Assembly: GCA_003209895.1 (NCBI GenBank)
Contig: QCOH01000007.1
Coordinates: forward strand, 1-57,355
Direction: 5' to 3'
Origin: Pelagibacteraceae bacterium AG-430-I06
GTDB taxonomy: Bacteria; Pseudomonadota; Alphaproteobacteria; Pelagibacterales; Pelagibacteraceae
Length of the DNA stretch: 57,355 bases
Shown: piece by piece, positions 17,410 through 29,438 of the stretch
Layout: each line of letters opens with the position of its first letter
Numbering within the stretch: the stretch's first letter is position 1
Position numbers and translations under genes: made by a program
The notes under the pieces: model-generated
Told to the model about the DNA's origin: nothing
Seen by the model: the letters and a program-made list of their open reading frames with translations, nothing else
The model's database searches: none

Positions 17410-18303
17410 TTGCTAAAAAAAAATAAAAAAAAAATAATATTATTATTTGGACCAACTGCATCTGGTAAATCGAAACTAGCAGTTGATATTGCAAAAAAAT
17501 TCAATTGTGAAATAATTAATGCTGATAGTATGCAGGTATATAAAGAGGTTAAAATCTTATCTGCAAGACCTGAAAATACTTCTATCAAGCATCACTTGTA
17601 TGGCTGTGTTTCTGTAAAGAATAGATTTTCGACGGGCTTGTGGATTAAAAAAGCAGTAAAAAAAATTAATCAAATACACAAAAAAGGAAAAATAGCGCTA
17701 GTAGTTGGAGGAACTGGTTTGTATTTTAAAGCTTTGACAGAAGGTTTTTCTGAAATACCCGGTATACCAAAACCAAACAAAAATTTTGAATTTAATAAAA
17801 GTTATGCGGTTAAATATCCAAAAATATTTAAAGGTGTTTCACTAAATGATAAGCAAAGAGTGCAAAGAGCTTTTTTAGTATACAAACACACAGGCAAACC
17901 TTTGTGGCTTTGGCAAAAAAAAAATAAAAAATTTTTTAAATCTAGTGATTTTATTAAAATATATCTTCAACCTTCTAAATTAGAAATTGATGAAAGAATA
18001 AAAGAAAGGTTTACAGATATGTTGAGAAAAGGAGCTATTCGTGAAGCAAAAAAATTTATTAAAATTAATCCAAGTTCAATGAACTCATCAAATTTTATAA
18101 TTGGGCTTAAAGAAATATCCCTTTTTTTAAATGGAGAACTATCAATAGAAAAACTAAAGGAGAAAGTATCTATAAGATCAAGACAATACGCCAAGAGGCA
18201 ATTTACCTGGCAGAGAGGTCAGATGAAGCACTGGAAAGGATTTGGCGATACCAATTATCTTGATTTACGGAAAAAAGTTATAAGTTATTTATCTAAAACT
18301 TGA
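17410..18303 (+). CDS. miaA: tRNA dimethylallyltransferase
   Basis: MiaA adds the isopentenyl group to A37 of tRNAs that read UNN codons. The 297 residues start at a TTG two bases after degP; the P-loop LLFGPTASGKSKLAVDIA is 11 residues in, which fixes the start closely. NADSMQVYKEVKILSARP and VVGGTGLYFKALTEG are diagnostic. The end contains RSRQYAKRQFTWQRGQ, the family's tRNA-contact motif. An A9 run at about 17917 lies within the frame without disrupting it. Confidence 0.95.
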   Translation: MLKKNKKKIILLFGPTASGKSKLAVDIAKKFNCEIINADSMQVYKEVKILSARPENTSIKHHLYGCVSVKNRFSTGLWIKKAVKKINQIHKKGKIALVVGGTGLYFKALTEGFSEIPGIPKPNKNFEFNKSYAVKYPKIFKGVSLNDKQRVQRAFLVYKHTGKPLWLWQKKNKKFFKSSDFIKIYLQPSKLEIDERIKERFTDMLRKGAIREAKKFIKINPSSMNSSNFIIGLKEISLFLNGELSIEKLKEKVSIRSRQYAKRQFTWQRGQMKHWKGFGDTNYLDLRKKVISYLSKT

Positions 18304-18333
18304 CCCAAAATTTACCTAAGATAGATTACATTT

Positions 18334-20097
18334 ATGGGTAAATTATTTTCAGGTGCAGAAATTGTTTTTAAGGTTTTAGAACACCACAAAGTTGAGCATA
18401 TTTTTGGATACCCTGGTGGCGCGGTACTTCCAATTTATGATGAGTTAAAAAATCATAAAACAATAAAACATATTTTAGCTCGTCACGAACAAGGAGCGGG
18501 ACACGCGGCTGAGGGTTATGCTCGTTCTTCAGGAAAACCTGGAGTGATGCTTGTAACATCTGGTCCAGGCGCAACTAATGCGGTTACCGCTTTAACCGAT
18601 GCTTACATGGACTCAGTTCCAATTGTTTGTATAAGTGGACAGGTTCCAACTCATTTGATAGGAACTGATGCATTTCAAGAATGTGATACAACTGGAATTA
18701 CAAGGCCATGTACCAAACATAATTGGTTAGTAAAGGATATAAAAGATTTAGCGAGAGTGATGGATCTTGCCTTCGATGTTGCCACAACTGGAAGACCGGG
18801 ACCAGTTTTAGTTGATATTCCAAAAGATATTCAATTTAAAAAAACAGAATTTGTTTTAAAAAATAAAAAAAATAAAAAATTAAATGGAAAATCAAATGGT
18901 AAGATTGGTAATTCAGATCTTGATAAGATAATCCAAATGATGAAAAAGTCTTCTAAACCAGTTTTTTATACTGGTGGAGGAGTAATTAATTCAGGACCAG
19001 AAGCAAGCAAGTTGTTAAGAGAACTTGTATCGTTAACGGGGTTCCCAATAACATCTACACTTCAAGGACTAGGAGCTTACCCAGGAGATGATCCTATGTT
19101 TCTTGGGATGCTTGGTATGCACGGAACCTATGAAGCAAATAATGCAATGTACAATTGTGATTTGATGATAAATATTGGAGCAAGATTTGATGACAGGATA
19201 ACTGGTAAGGTCGATGAGTTTTCACCCAAATCAAAAAAAATTCATGTAGATATTGATCCATCCTCTATTGGAAAAAATATAAAAGTAAATTTAGCAGTTA
19301 TTAGCGATGTAGTAAATTTTTTAAAATCTTTAAATAAAAGGTTTAAAGAAAAAAATAAAGATTTTTTAAATTCAAATAAGTCTAATACATCAAAATGGTG
19401 GAAAGATATCGATAAATGGAGACAAAAAAAATCTTTAAGTTTTAAAAACAGTAATCAAGTCATTAAACCACAACATGCTGTAAAAAGATTGTATGAATTA
19501 TCTAAACACAAAGATGCTTATATAACTACTGAGGTCGGCCAACATCAAATGTGGGCAGCTCAGCATTATAAGTTTAATAAACCTAATAGATGGATGACGT
19601 CTGGTGGACTTGGAACAATGGGTTACGGTCTTCCAGCAGCAGTAGGTGTGCAAGTTGCCAATCCAGATAAATTAGTTATTGATATAGCGGGTGAAGCATC
19701 TGTTTTAATGACAATGCAAGAGATGTCAACAGCAGTTCAATATAATCTTCCTATAAAGATATTTATTTTGAATAATCAATACATGGGCATGGTTAGGCAG
19801 TGGCAAGAGCTTCTTCACGAAAAAAATTATTCTGAAAGCTATACTGCAGCATTACCAGATTTTGTCAAACTCGCAGAAGCTTACGGATGTGTTGGTATAC
19901 AGGCAAAAAAACCGGATGAATTAGATGATAAAATTAATGAAATGTTAAATGTAAACAAACCTGTTATTTTTGATTGTTTAGTTGATCCAAATGAAAATTG
20001 TTTTCCTATGATACCCTCGGGAAAGCCACACAATCAGATGCTTCTTGGACCAGAGGACGAAGAAGAAATTTCCAGCGAAGGAAAGGTCCTAGTTTAA
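18334..20097 (+). CDS. ilvB: Acetolactate synthase, catalytic subunit
   Basis: First step of valine, leucine and isoleucine synthesis: ThDP/FAD-dependent condensation of pyruvate with pyruvate or 2-ketobutyrate. The 587 residues contain the catalytic Glu in LARHEQGAGHAAEGYARSSG, the FAD-domain motif GMLGMHGTYEANNAM, and the ThDP region DIAGEASVLMTMQEMS followed by ILNNQYMGMVRQWQ. The GEA form in place of GDG is common in alphaproteobacterial AHAS, from memory. ilvN follows with no gap (TAA then ATG) and ilvC comes next, so the three form an operon. Confidence 0.97.
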   Translation: MGKLFSGAEIVFKVLEHHKVEHIFGYPGGAVLPIYDELKNHKTIKHILARHEQGAGHAAEGYARSSGKPGVMLVTSGPGATNAVTALTDAYMDSVPIVCISGQVPTHLIGTDAFQECDTTGITRPCTKHNWLVKDIKDLARVMDLAFDVATTGRPGPVLVDIPKDIQFKKTEFVLKNKKNKKLNGKSNGKIGNSDLDKIIQMMKKSSKPVFYTGGGVINSGPEASKLLRELVSLTGFPITSTLQGLGAYPGDDPMFLGMLGMHGTYEANNAMYNCDLMINIGARFDDRITGKVDEFSPKSKKIHVDIDPSSIGKNIKVNLAVISDVVNFLKSLNKRFKEKNKDFLNSNKSNTSKWWKDIDKWRQKKSLSFKNSNQVIKPQHAVKRLYELSKHKDAYITTEVGQHQMWAAQHYKFNKPNRWMTSGGLGTMGYGLPAAVGVQVANPDKLVIDIAGEASVLMTMQEMSTAVQYNLPIKIFILNNQYMGMVRQWQELLHEKNYSESYTAALPDFVKLAEAYGCVGIQAKKPDELDDKINEMLNVNKPVIFDCLVDPNENCFPMIPSGKPHNQMLLGPEDEEEISSEGKVLV

Positions 20098-20647
20098 ATG
20101 AAAGCTCCTAAATCAGCGTATAGTGCCGCTACAAAAACAGGCAAAGTAGAAAAACATATAATGGTCATTTGGGTTGATAATGAAGCCGGTGTATTAGCCA
20201 GAGTAGTAGGTTTATTTTCTGGCAGAGGTTATAATATTGAGTCACTGGCAGTTGCAGAAATTGATAAAAAACAAAAACTTTCAAGAATTACACTTGTAAC
20301 GTCGGGCTCACCCGAAGTGATATCCCAAATAAAAAAACAGCTTGAAAAACTTGTACCAGTTCACAAAGTAGCTGATTTTATGAGAAATGATCCGAAAATC
20401 ATATTTAGAGATATGGCTTTACTTAAAGTAATATCTAATGAAAAAAAAAAGAAGCAAAGCTAAGAGATTATGTAAAAAATTTGACTCAGTTATTCTTGAC
20501 AAAAGCAATAAATCAATAGTTATTCAAGTTACGGCTTTAAGAAGAGACATTGATAAACTAGTGAGTGATTTAAAACCACTAGGTCTAGCCAGCGTCTCTA
20601 GAACAGGTGCGGTTGCAATGACAAGGGGAGCAGAAATTTTTAAATAA
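20098..20647 (+). pseudogene. ilvN: Acetolactate synthase regulatory subunit, frameshifted at A10
   Basis: The frame from 20098 encodes an ACT domain (IMVIWVDNEAGVLARVVGLF, GYNIESLAV) and continues to LLKVISNEKK, then runs through ten A residues (20441-20450) into a TAA at 20461. The rest of the family sequence continues in the +1 frame: KRSKAKRLCKKFDSVILD through SRTGAVAMTRGAEIFK, ending at 20647. With nine As the two halves join into one protein of about 182 residues that aligns to the family without a gap. So this is one gene with a one-base insertion in a homopolymer. Possible explanations are a sequencing error, a recent mutation, or transcriptional slippage on A10 restoring some full-length subunit. 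The flanking operon looks intact. Confidence 0.88.
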
Positions 20648-20663
20648 TACAGGAGAATAAAAA

Positions 20664-21683
20664 ATGAAAATGTTTTATGAAAAAGATGCGAATGTTAATT
20701 TAATAAAAGACAAAAAAGTAGCTATTTTTGGATATGGAAGTCAGGGCCACGCCCATGCTCTAAATTTAAAAGACAGTGGTGTAAAAAATGTTGTTGTTGC
20801 ATTAAGAGAGGGATCATCAAGTATAAAAAAAGCTGAAAGCGAAGGATTAAAAGTAATGCCTTTATCAGATGCAGCTGCTTGGGCTGATGTTGTAATGGTT
20901 TTAACTCCCGATGAACTCCAAGCATCTATTTATAAAAATCATATAGAGCAAAGAATGAGACAAGGAACAAGTCTAGCTTTCGCACATGGTTTAAATATTC
21001 ATTTTAATTTAATTAATTCAAGGAAAGATTTAGATGTTTTTATGGTTGCACCAAAAGGACCCGGACATTTAGTTAGAAGTGAATATCAACGAGGAGGTGG
21101 AGTACCTTGTTTGATGGCAGTTCATAAAGACAGTTCTGGAAAAGCAAGAGATCTTGCTATGTCTTATGCTTGTGCTGTTGGAGGGGGAAGATCGGGAATT
21201 ATAGAGACAACTTTTAAAGATGAATGTGAGACTGATTTATTTGGTGAACAAACTGTTTTATGCGGAGGTTTAGTAGAGCTTATAAAAAACGGTTTTGAAA
21301 CTTTAACCGAAGCTGGTTACCCGCCTGAGATGGCTTACTTTGAGACTCTTCATGAGGTTAAATTAATTGTTGACTTAATTTATGAAGGTGGAATTGCAAA
21401 TATGAATTACTCAATCTCTAATACCGCAGAATATGGAGAGTATGTATCAGGAAAAAAAATAGTTGATTCTAAAACAAAAGAAAGAATGAAAGAGGTTTTA
21501 AAAGACATTCAATCTGGTAAATTTACAAAACAATGGATGGATGAGTGCAAAGGTGGTCAAAAAAACTTTTTAAAAATGAGGGAAGAATTGGCAAAGCACC
21601 CAATTGAAAAAGTAGGAAAAAAACTAAGAGACCTAATGCCCTGGATTGGAAAGAACAAACTGGTTGATAAATCTAAGAATTAA
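20664..21683 (+). CDS. ilvC: Ketol-acid reductoisomerase (NADP+)
   Basis: Second step of branched-chain amino acid synthesis. The 339-residue class I enzyme has the Rossmann motif [21 protein letters not shown] near residue 18. The phosphate-binding loop region follows ([16 protein letters not shown]), then the substrate loop [20 protein letters not shown] and the metal-binding residues in [18 protein letters not shown] and [14 protein letters not shown]. The ribosome-binding site is good (aggag, 8 bases upstream of ATG). It is preceded by ilvN and followed by a 97-bp gap before leuA. Confidence 0.97.
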   Translation: MKMFYEKDANVNLIKDKKVAIFGYGSQGHAHALNLKDSGVKNVVVALREGSSSIKKAESEGLKVMPLSDAAAWADVVMVLTPDELQASIYKNHIEQRMRQGTSLAFAHGLNIHFNLINSRKDLDVFMVAPKGPGHLVRSEYQRGGGVPCLMAVHKDSSGKARDLAMSYACAVGGGRSGIIETTFKDECETDLFGEQTVLCGGLVELIKNGFETLTEAGYPPEMAYFETLHEVKLIVDLIYEGGIANMNYSISNTAEYGEYVSGKKIVDSKTKERMKEVLKDIQSGKFTKQWMDECKGGQKNFLKMREELAKHPIEKVGKKLRDLMPWIGKNKLVDKSKN

Positions 21684-21780
21684 CCCAATCTGGTTCCTAA
21701 ATTAATTATTTTATAAAAATTATTTTGCAAATTAGCGTATTAATTGTATTATATTAATTACCTAAAAATTACAAAAGATA

Positions 21781-24382
<2,602 letters not shown>

Positions 24383-24400
24383 TTTTTTGGTTTTTAGAAT

Positions 24401-25261
24401 ATGTCTACAAGCCGAGATGATTTTGGAATAGCAATTCGTTCGGCTCTATTACAAAGAGGAGCCAAACAGAAATTTTCTCTTTTTGTTTTAATTTTAGTAT
24501 CTATCGCAGTATTTTCCCTAGACACCTTAAATTTAAAACCCATTAAAGTCTTAAGAAGTTTTATAAATGATGGCGTTTATAGAATTTCAGCAATTTCTTC
24601 TTCACCAATTAAATTTACATCTGCAACAAAGAGTTTTTTAACAGATCATATTTTTTTGTATAAAGAAAATGAAAAATTAAAAATAGAGTTGGAGGAACTA
24701 AAAAAACAAAAGTTGAAAACATCTTTTTTAGAAACTGAAAACAGAAAATTACAGGAAGTTGTTCAATTAGATAAAAAATCAGTATTCATTACATTAGGTG
24801 CAAAAGTGATGATGGATAAAAATAGCCCATATTTAAATTCAGCCATTATAAACAAAGGGAGTAATTCAAAAATTAAATTAGGTATGGCAGTTTTGAGCAA
24901 AGGGCATTTAGTGGGTAGAATTGTTGAGGTAAACTATATTTCATCAAGGATTCTTTTTTTAAATGATTTAAATAGCAGAATACCCGTAGTTATTTCTCCT
25001 GATGGTGATCAGGCTATACTCTCTGGATCTGGAAGAGAAAAGCCAATTCTTGAATACTTACCTGAGAATTTCACTGTAGAAGACAATCAAATGGTTTATA
25101 CGTCAGGAAAAGATGGTGTTTTAATTTCTGGTATTTCTATCGGTGAAGTTAATGAAGATCTTGAGGAAAAACGTATCGAAGTAAAGTTATTTTCTGATCC
25201 AAATCAAATATTTTTTGTAAATGTAGTTTTAGGCCAATCTACAGATGTAGAGGAAATGTAA
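24401..25261 (+). CDS. mreC: Rod-shape determining protein MreC
   Basis: A 286-residue bitopic periplasmic protein. A membrane helix at about 24-45 (FSLFVLILVSIAVFSLDTLN) is followed by a coiled coil (ENEKLKIELEELKKQKLKT) and the beta-rich MreC domain with SPYLNSAIINKGSNSKIKLG and the VLSKGHLVGRIVEVN motif. MreC links MreB to PBP2 and activates it. mreD starts two bases after its stop. Confidence 0.93.
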   Translation: MSTSRDDFGIAIRSALLQRGAKQKFSLFVLILVSIAVFSLDTLNLKPIKVLRSFINDGVYRISAISSSPIKFTSATKSFLTDHIFLYKENEKLKIELEELKKQKLKTSFLETENRKLQEVVQLDKKSVFITLGAKVMMDKNSPYLNSAIINKGSNSKIKLGMAVLSKGHLVGRIVEVNYISSRILFLNDLNSRIPVVISPDGDQAILSGSGREKPILEYLPENFTVEDNQMVYTSGKDGVLISGISIGEVNEDLEEKRIEVKLFSDPNQIFFVNVVLGQSTDVEEM

Positions 25262-25262
25262 A

Positions 25263-25778
25263 ATGGCAATAAATGTTAAAACTTTTAAAGAGGGTTTTTT
25301 ACGTTCATTACCATTATTGTTACTTATCTATATTTGTATTTCAGAATTTCATACGCAATTTTATTACTGGAATATTTTTTCTTTTAACTTACAATTTATA
25401 ATAATTTATTATTGGATATTAAGAGATCCTTCAATATTAGGTTACGGTTTTATTTTTTTATGCGGATTGATTAATGATGTAATATTGAGTTTCCCGCTTG
25501 GGACAAGCGCGCTTTCCTTTTTATTTGTTTCTTTAGTAGCCGCATATGTTAGAAACGCTACTGTAAGAAGTACGTTGTTCACAGACTGGTTTACATTTAT
25601 TTTTGGAGTTTTAATTGGTAATTTTATTACATATTTTTTAATAAAGAATTTTTCGGAAATGAAAATAGAATATCAAAGTATGCTTTTTAACTCTCTATTT
25701 ACATTTATTTTATATCCAGCATTTTGGGGAATTTTTGAACTTTATAAAAAATTAATAAATTTAAAAACTTATGATTAG
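25263..25778 (+). CDS. mreD: Rod-shape determining protein MreD
   Basis: A 171-residue protein with five or six membrane helices (for example SLPLLLLIYICISEFHTQF, FIIIYYWILRDPSILGYGF and GLINDVILSFPLGTSALSFL). The DP.....G...GL..D pattern is typical of MreD. It overlaps the start of mrdA by 8 bases. The identification rests on hydropathy, this pattern and the operon position; sequence similarity within this family is low. Confidence 0.88.
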   Translation: MAINVKTFKEGFLRSLPLLLLIYICISEFHTQFYYWNIFSFNLQFIIIYYWILRDPSILGYGFIFLCGLINDVILSFPLGTSALSFLFVSLVAAYVRNATVRSTLFTDWFTFIFGVLIGNFITYFLIKNFSEMKIEYQSMLFNSLFTFILYPAFWGIFELYKKLINLKTYD

Positions 25779-27705
25779 ATCTGGTGGAGAAAGCAAAATA
25801 ACTTTACTTGGTAGACGAATGTTTATAATTTCTGCCGCTAAAGCTGTAATTGTTTGTGGAATTGTTACAAGGTTAATTTCTCTTCAAATTACCGAAGGAA
25901 AAAAATATAAAACTTTATCTGATAAAAATAGGTTTAGAGAGTGGAAGTTTTCACCTCCTCGTGGTTTAATCAAAGATTATTTTGGAAAGGAAATAGCATC
26001 CAACAGGCAAGTTTACCAGTTACACATAGTACCAGAAAATTCTGAAAATCTAGAACTTTTGTTTTTCAGATTAAAAACTATTTTAAATCTTTCAGAAAAT
26101 AAAATTCAAAGCTTAAGAAAAAAAATTAAATCACAAAAACCCTGGGATCCCGTAATAATTTCAGATAATTTAAATTGGTCTGATTTTTCAAAAATTAATT
26201 TATTTTTACATGAATTACAGGGAGTTGAACCAGTAGTGTCAATTGCAAGATTATATACCGAACCATCTTCAGCACACGTTGTGGGTTATGTTTCAAAAGT
26301 TAGTAAAAAAGATTTACAAAATAAAGAATATTTACAAAAAAAAATCGCTACAGGAACTAGAGTAGGTAAAACTGGACTTGAAAATATTTTAGACCCCAAG
26401 GTTATAGGTGATGTTGGGTACAAAAGATATGAAGTAAATGCCTATGGAAAAAGAATCAAAGAAATATCTATTGATCCTGGTAAAGCTGGAGAAAATTTTA
26501 GAACAACACTTGATTTAGATGTTCAAAAACTTGCATCTAGTTTGTTAGCAAATAAATCAGGTTCTGTATGTGTAATGGATATTTATAAAGGTGATATTAT
26601 TTCTATGGTTTCCTCTCCATTATTTGACTCGAATAAATTTGTTCATGGCATTAGCCAAAAAGATTGGAACAGTTTAATGAGTCATAGAGATAAACCTTTA
26701 ATAAATAAGGCTGTATCTGGCCTTTATCCCCCAGGATCTACGATAAAACTTTTATCAGCAATTAGTGCATTAGAAAATGATGTGTTCAATCCAAAAACCG
26801 TTATTCAGTGCAAAGGACATATAGAGTTGTATGGAGAAAAATATCATTGTTGGAAAAAAAAAGGGCATGGCTATCTTGATATGAGAGAAGGCATGAAACA
26901 GTCATGCGATGTTTACTTTTATGAGGTTGCAAGAAAACTAGGAATTGATCGTCTAGCAGAAACAGCAAAAAAATTTGGTCTTGGACAAGCTGTTTTGGAA
27001 AATCTAATTGAGGAAAAAAGAGGAGTAGTTCCTGATACAAGTTGGAAAAAAAAGTATATTGGAAAAAATTGGTATTTAGGTGAGACACTCCATGCTGGTA
27101 TTGGACAAGGTTATTGGCAAACCTCTCCATTACAATTATGTTTAATGATGTCCCAAATTGCAAACGGTGGTTATAAAATTAAGCCTAGAATAATTTTAAA
27201 AAAAGAAGAAGACAGAACTTTTGATAATTTAAAACAGTTTATTCAAGATAAAAAAATATTTTCAGAAGATGTAGTTAGTCTATATGACTTTATATCAAAA
27301 TTTAAATATAAAAGTTTATTTAGAAATCCAGAGAATATTAAATTTGTGCAAGATGCACTATTTGGAGCAACGAATGAGCCAAGAGGAACTTCTTATAGTT
27401 CAAGATTAAAAAATGATAAGTTTGTCTTTGCTGGAAAAACAGGAACATCACAGGTAAAAAGATTTACAGAAAAACAAAGAGAACTTGAGGTAAAAAATGA
27501 GGACCTTCCTTATGAAGACAGAGACCACGCATTATTTGTAGCTTTTGCACCATATATTGAGCCACGATATTCAATAAGCGTTTTAGTAGAGCACGGAGGA
27601 TCAGGAAGCAAGAGCGCTGCACCAATTGCAAAACAAGTAATCAAAAAAGTTTTAGAAAAACATAATCAAAGAGAGTTAATATCAGAAAAAGGAGAGTCAG
27701 TTTAA
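25771..27705 (+). CDS. mrdA: Penicillin-binding protein 2 (elongasome transpeptidase)
   Basis: A 644-residue class B PBP that crosslinks lateral-wall peptidoglycan. One N-terminal membrane helix (FIISAAKAVIVCGIVTRLIS) leads into the pedestal (RFREWKFSPPRGLIKDYFGK). The transpeptidase domain has the catalytic Ser in LYPPGSTIKLLSAISALE at about residue 320, SxN-like SCDVYFYEVARKLG, and the KTG motif in FAGKTGTSQVKRF. HAGIGQGYWQTSPLQL is also family-typical. It overlaps mreD upstream and rodA downstream by one base. Confidence 0.96.
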   Translation: MIRSGGESKITLLGRRMFIISAAKAVIVCGIVTRLISLQITEGKKYKTLSDKNRFREWKFSPPRGLIKDYFGKEIASNRQVYQLHIVPENSENLELLFFRLKTILNLSENKIQSLRKKIKSQKPWDPVIISDNLNWSDFSKINLFLHELQGVEPVVSIARLYTEPSSAHVVGYVSKVSKKDLQNKEYLQKKIATGTRVGKTGLENILDPKVIGDVGYKRYEVNAYGKRIKEISIDPGKAGENFRTTLDLDVQKLASSLLANKSGSVCVMDIYKGDIISMVSSPLFDSNKFVHGISQKDWNSLMSHRDKPLINKAVSGLYPPGSTIKLLSAISALENDVFNPKTVIQCKGHIELYGEKYHCWKKKGHGYLDMREGMKQSCDVYFYEVARKLGIDRLAETAKKFGLGQAVLENLIEEKRGVVPDTSWKKKYIGKNWYLGETLHAGIGQGYWQTSPLQLCLMMSQIANGGYKIKPRIILKKEEDRTFDNLKQFIQDKKIFSEDVVSLYDFISKFKYKSLFRNPENIKFVQDALFGATNEPRGTSYSSRLKNDKFVFAGKTGTSQVKRFTEKQRELEVKNEDLPYEDRDHALFVAFAPYIEPRYSISVLVEHGGSGSKSAAPIAKQVIKKVLEKHNQRELISEKGESV

Positions 27706-28829
27706 TGTTTAGACCTGGCTCAATTCAATCGCATTTATCATTCAGGGATAAAATTTTATCATTAGATTTAGTTTTATTTTTTTCAGTTTTAATTCTTGGT
27801 ATAATAAGTTTTTTTGCGATGTACTCTACAGATGCTGGAAAGTTTGATTATCATACTAAAAGTCACATTATTAGATTTATAGTATTTTTTACGTTGTTTA
27901 TTATCATTTCTTTTTTGAAAATAAATTATTGGTATAATTCAAGTACATATTTTTACCTTTTGATACTTATACTTCTTGTCTTAGTGAAGTTTTTTGGTTT
28001 AAGTTCTTCAGGTTCACAAAGGTGGCTCAATCTTTATTTTATAAATCTTCAGCCCTCTGAATTAATGAAAATTGCTTTAATTTTATTTTTATCAAAGTAT
28101 TATCATAGAATTTCGTCTTCTGATGTAAACAGACTCAAGTATCTTCTAAGCCCATTAGTTGCATTAATTTTTCCGATAATATTAGTGATCACACAACCCG
28201 ATCTTGGAACAGCTTTTTTGATAGCCGCTGGCGGAGTAATAGTCATTTGGCTAGCAGGAGTTAAAATGAAATTTTTTGCTTATTTATCTGTAGTTTTTTT
28301 ATCTTTAGCACCAGTAGCTATCTCTTTTTTAAAGCCATACCAAAAATCAAGGATACTAACCTTTCTTGACCCAAGCAGGGATCCTTTGGGGGCTGGTTAT
28401 CAAATTACCCAATCTAAAATTGCAATAGGTTCAGGAGGTTTTTTTGGCAAAGGATTTTTAAATGGATCACAAAGTTACCTTGATTATTTACCAGAAAAAC
28501 ATACCGATTTTATTTTTACGTTATTTTCTGAAGAATTTGGATTTTTTGGCTCTATTTTAATTTTAGCACTTTACGTGATAATTACCTGGCGAATAGTCCA
28601 AATTGGGAATTTAACCAGAGATGCCTTTGCGAAACTATATTGTTTTAGTTTCGCCACTGCATTTTTTATATATGTGGTTGTAAATATGTGTATGGTTTTA
28701 GGGCTAATTCCGATTGTAGGGGCCCCTTTACCAATACTTTCATATGGAGGATCATCAATGTTGGCTATAATGATAGGCTTGGGAATTGTGATGAGTTGTA
28801 AAATACATAAAGATGAACCCATAGGATAA
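27705..28829 (+). CDS. rodA: RodA, SEDS peptidoglycan glycosyltransferase
   Basis: A 374-residue SEDS protein with about ten membrane helices that polymerises lipid II together with PBP2. GSQRWLNLYFINLQPSELMK contains the family signature, and ITQPDLGTAFLIAAGGVIV and LPEKHTDFIFTLFSEEFGF hold the conserved Asp/Glu residues of the catalytic cavity. The C-terminal GAPLPILSYGGSSMLAIMIG is the classic FtsW/RodA end. The ATG overlaps the mrdA stop by one base. Confidence 0.96.
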   Translation: MFRPGSIQSHLSFRDKILSLDLVLFFSVLILGIISFFAMYSTDAGKFDYHTKSHIIRFIVFFTLFIIISFLKINYWYNSSTYFYLLILILLVLVKFFGLSSSGSQRWLNLYFINLQPSELMKIALILFLSKYYHRISSSDVNRLKYLLSPLVALIFPIILVITQPDLGTAFLIAAGGVIVIWLAGVKMKFFAYLSVVFLSLAPVAISFLKPYQKSRILTFLDPSRDPLGAGYQITQSKIAIGSGGFFGKGFLNGSQSYLDYLPEKHTDFIFTLFSEEFGFFGSILILALYVIITWRIVQIGNLTRDAFAKLYCFSFATAFFIYVVVNMCMVLGLIPIVGAPLPILSYGGSSMLAIMIGLGIVMSCKIHKDEPIG

Positions 28830-28840
28830 TACAACTTAAT

Positions 28841-28874
28841 CTAGTAAATTTTTTAAAAATTAATATTTTACTAG
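28841..28874. other. Inverted repeat after rodA
   Basis: The arms ctagtaaa (28841-28848) and tttactag (28867-28874) are perfect complements around an AT-rich 18-base loop that can pair further. No T-run follows on either strand, so a classical intrinsic terminator is not supported. It may be a weak 3' stabilising hairpin or an operator between rodA and the bactofilin gene. Confidence 0.35.
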
Positions 28875-28908
28875 TTGCAATCTTACTCAGAATTTGTTGA
28901 AATAAAGT

Positions 28909-29379
28909 ATGTTTGGAAGTAAAAAACCTTCGGCACCTAGACCATTAAACGACTCTGGAAGGTCTCTGATAAGCGAAACTTTTTCACTAGAGGGAACTTT
29001 GCGGACTTCAGGGGCAATCGATATTGCAGGGTTAATCAAAGGTCCTGTTTATACAAATGATTTAATTATTAAAGAAACCGGTTCAGTAGTTGGCCCAATT
29101 GAAACAGATAAAATTGAAATTTACGGTCATCTTGAAGGAAAAATTGTAGCAAAAACAATAGTTATTGGTAGCTCGGCAGTTGTAAAAGGCGATATTTTAT
29201 TTAGTGAGAGCTTGAAAACTGAAGAGGGTGCGGATATTACCGGATATATTAAAAAAACTGAGAGCACAAGTCTAGAGGCTGCTCAAGATGAATTTAGATT
29301 AGATTCCATTGAGGCAAAAGAACTCAAAGACAAAGAAAAGACTAAAAAGGGAAGACCAAAAATAGTTGCTAGTAACTAG
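28909..29379 (+). CDS. Bactofilin family cytoskeletal protein
   Basis: A 156-residue protein with a central right-handed beta-helix (DUF583) at about 20-125. It shows recurring hydrophobic/Gly six-residue steps such as GTLRTSGAIDIAGLIKGPVY and VGPIETDKIEIYGHLEGKIV. Short disordered N- and C-terminal tails are present, the C-tail strongly charged. Bactofilins self-assemble without nucleotide and localise cell-wall enzymes or curvature machinery. Its place right after the Mre/Rod block supports a role in cell shape. The gap of 79 bp carries the inverted repeat noted at 28841. Confidence 0.92.
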   Translation: MFGSKKPSAPRPLNDSGRSLISETFSLEGTLRTSGAIDIAGLIKGPVYTNDLIIKETGSVVGPIETDKIEIYGHLEGKIVAKTIVIGSSAVVKGDILFSESLKTEEGADITGYIKKTESTSLEAAQDEFRLDSIEAKELKDKEKTKKGRPKIVASN

Positions 29380-29438
29380 CCTAAAAAAGTACAATCTAAC
29401 ACAGTTGAAACATTTATTATTTATTTTATAAGACTAGT

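Noticed and set aside
20438-20647. Separate 69-residue gene starting at ATG 20438
   Set aside because: Its sequence is the C-terminal half of IlvN and joins the upstream frame without an alignment gap if one A is removed. The ATG lies directly at the poly-A tract with no ribosome-binding site, so it was treated as part of the frameshifted ilvN.
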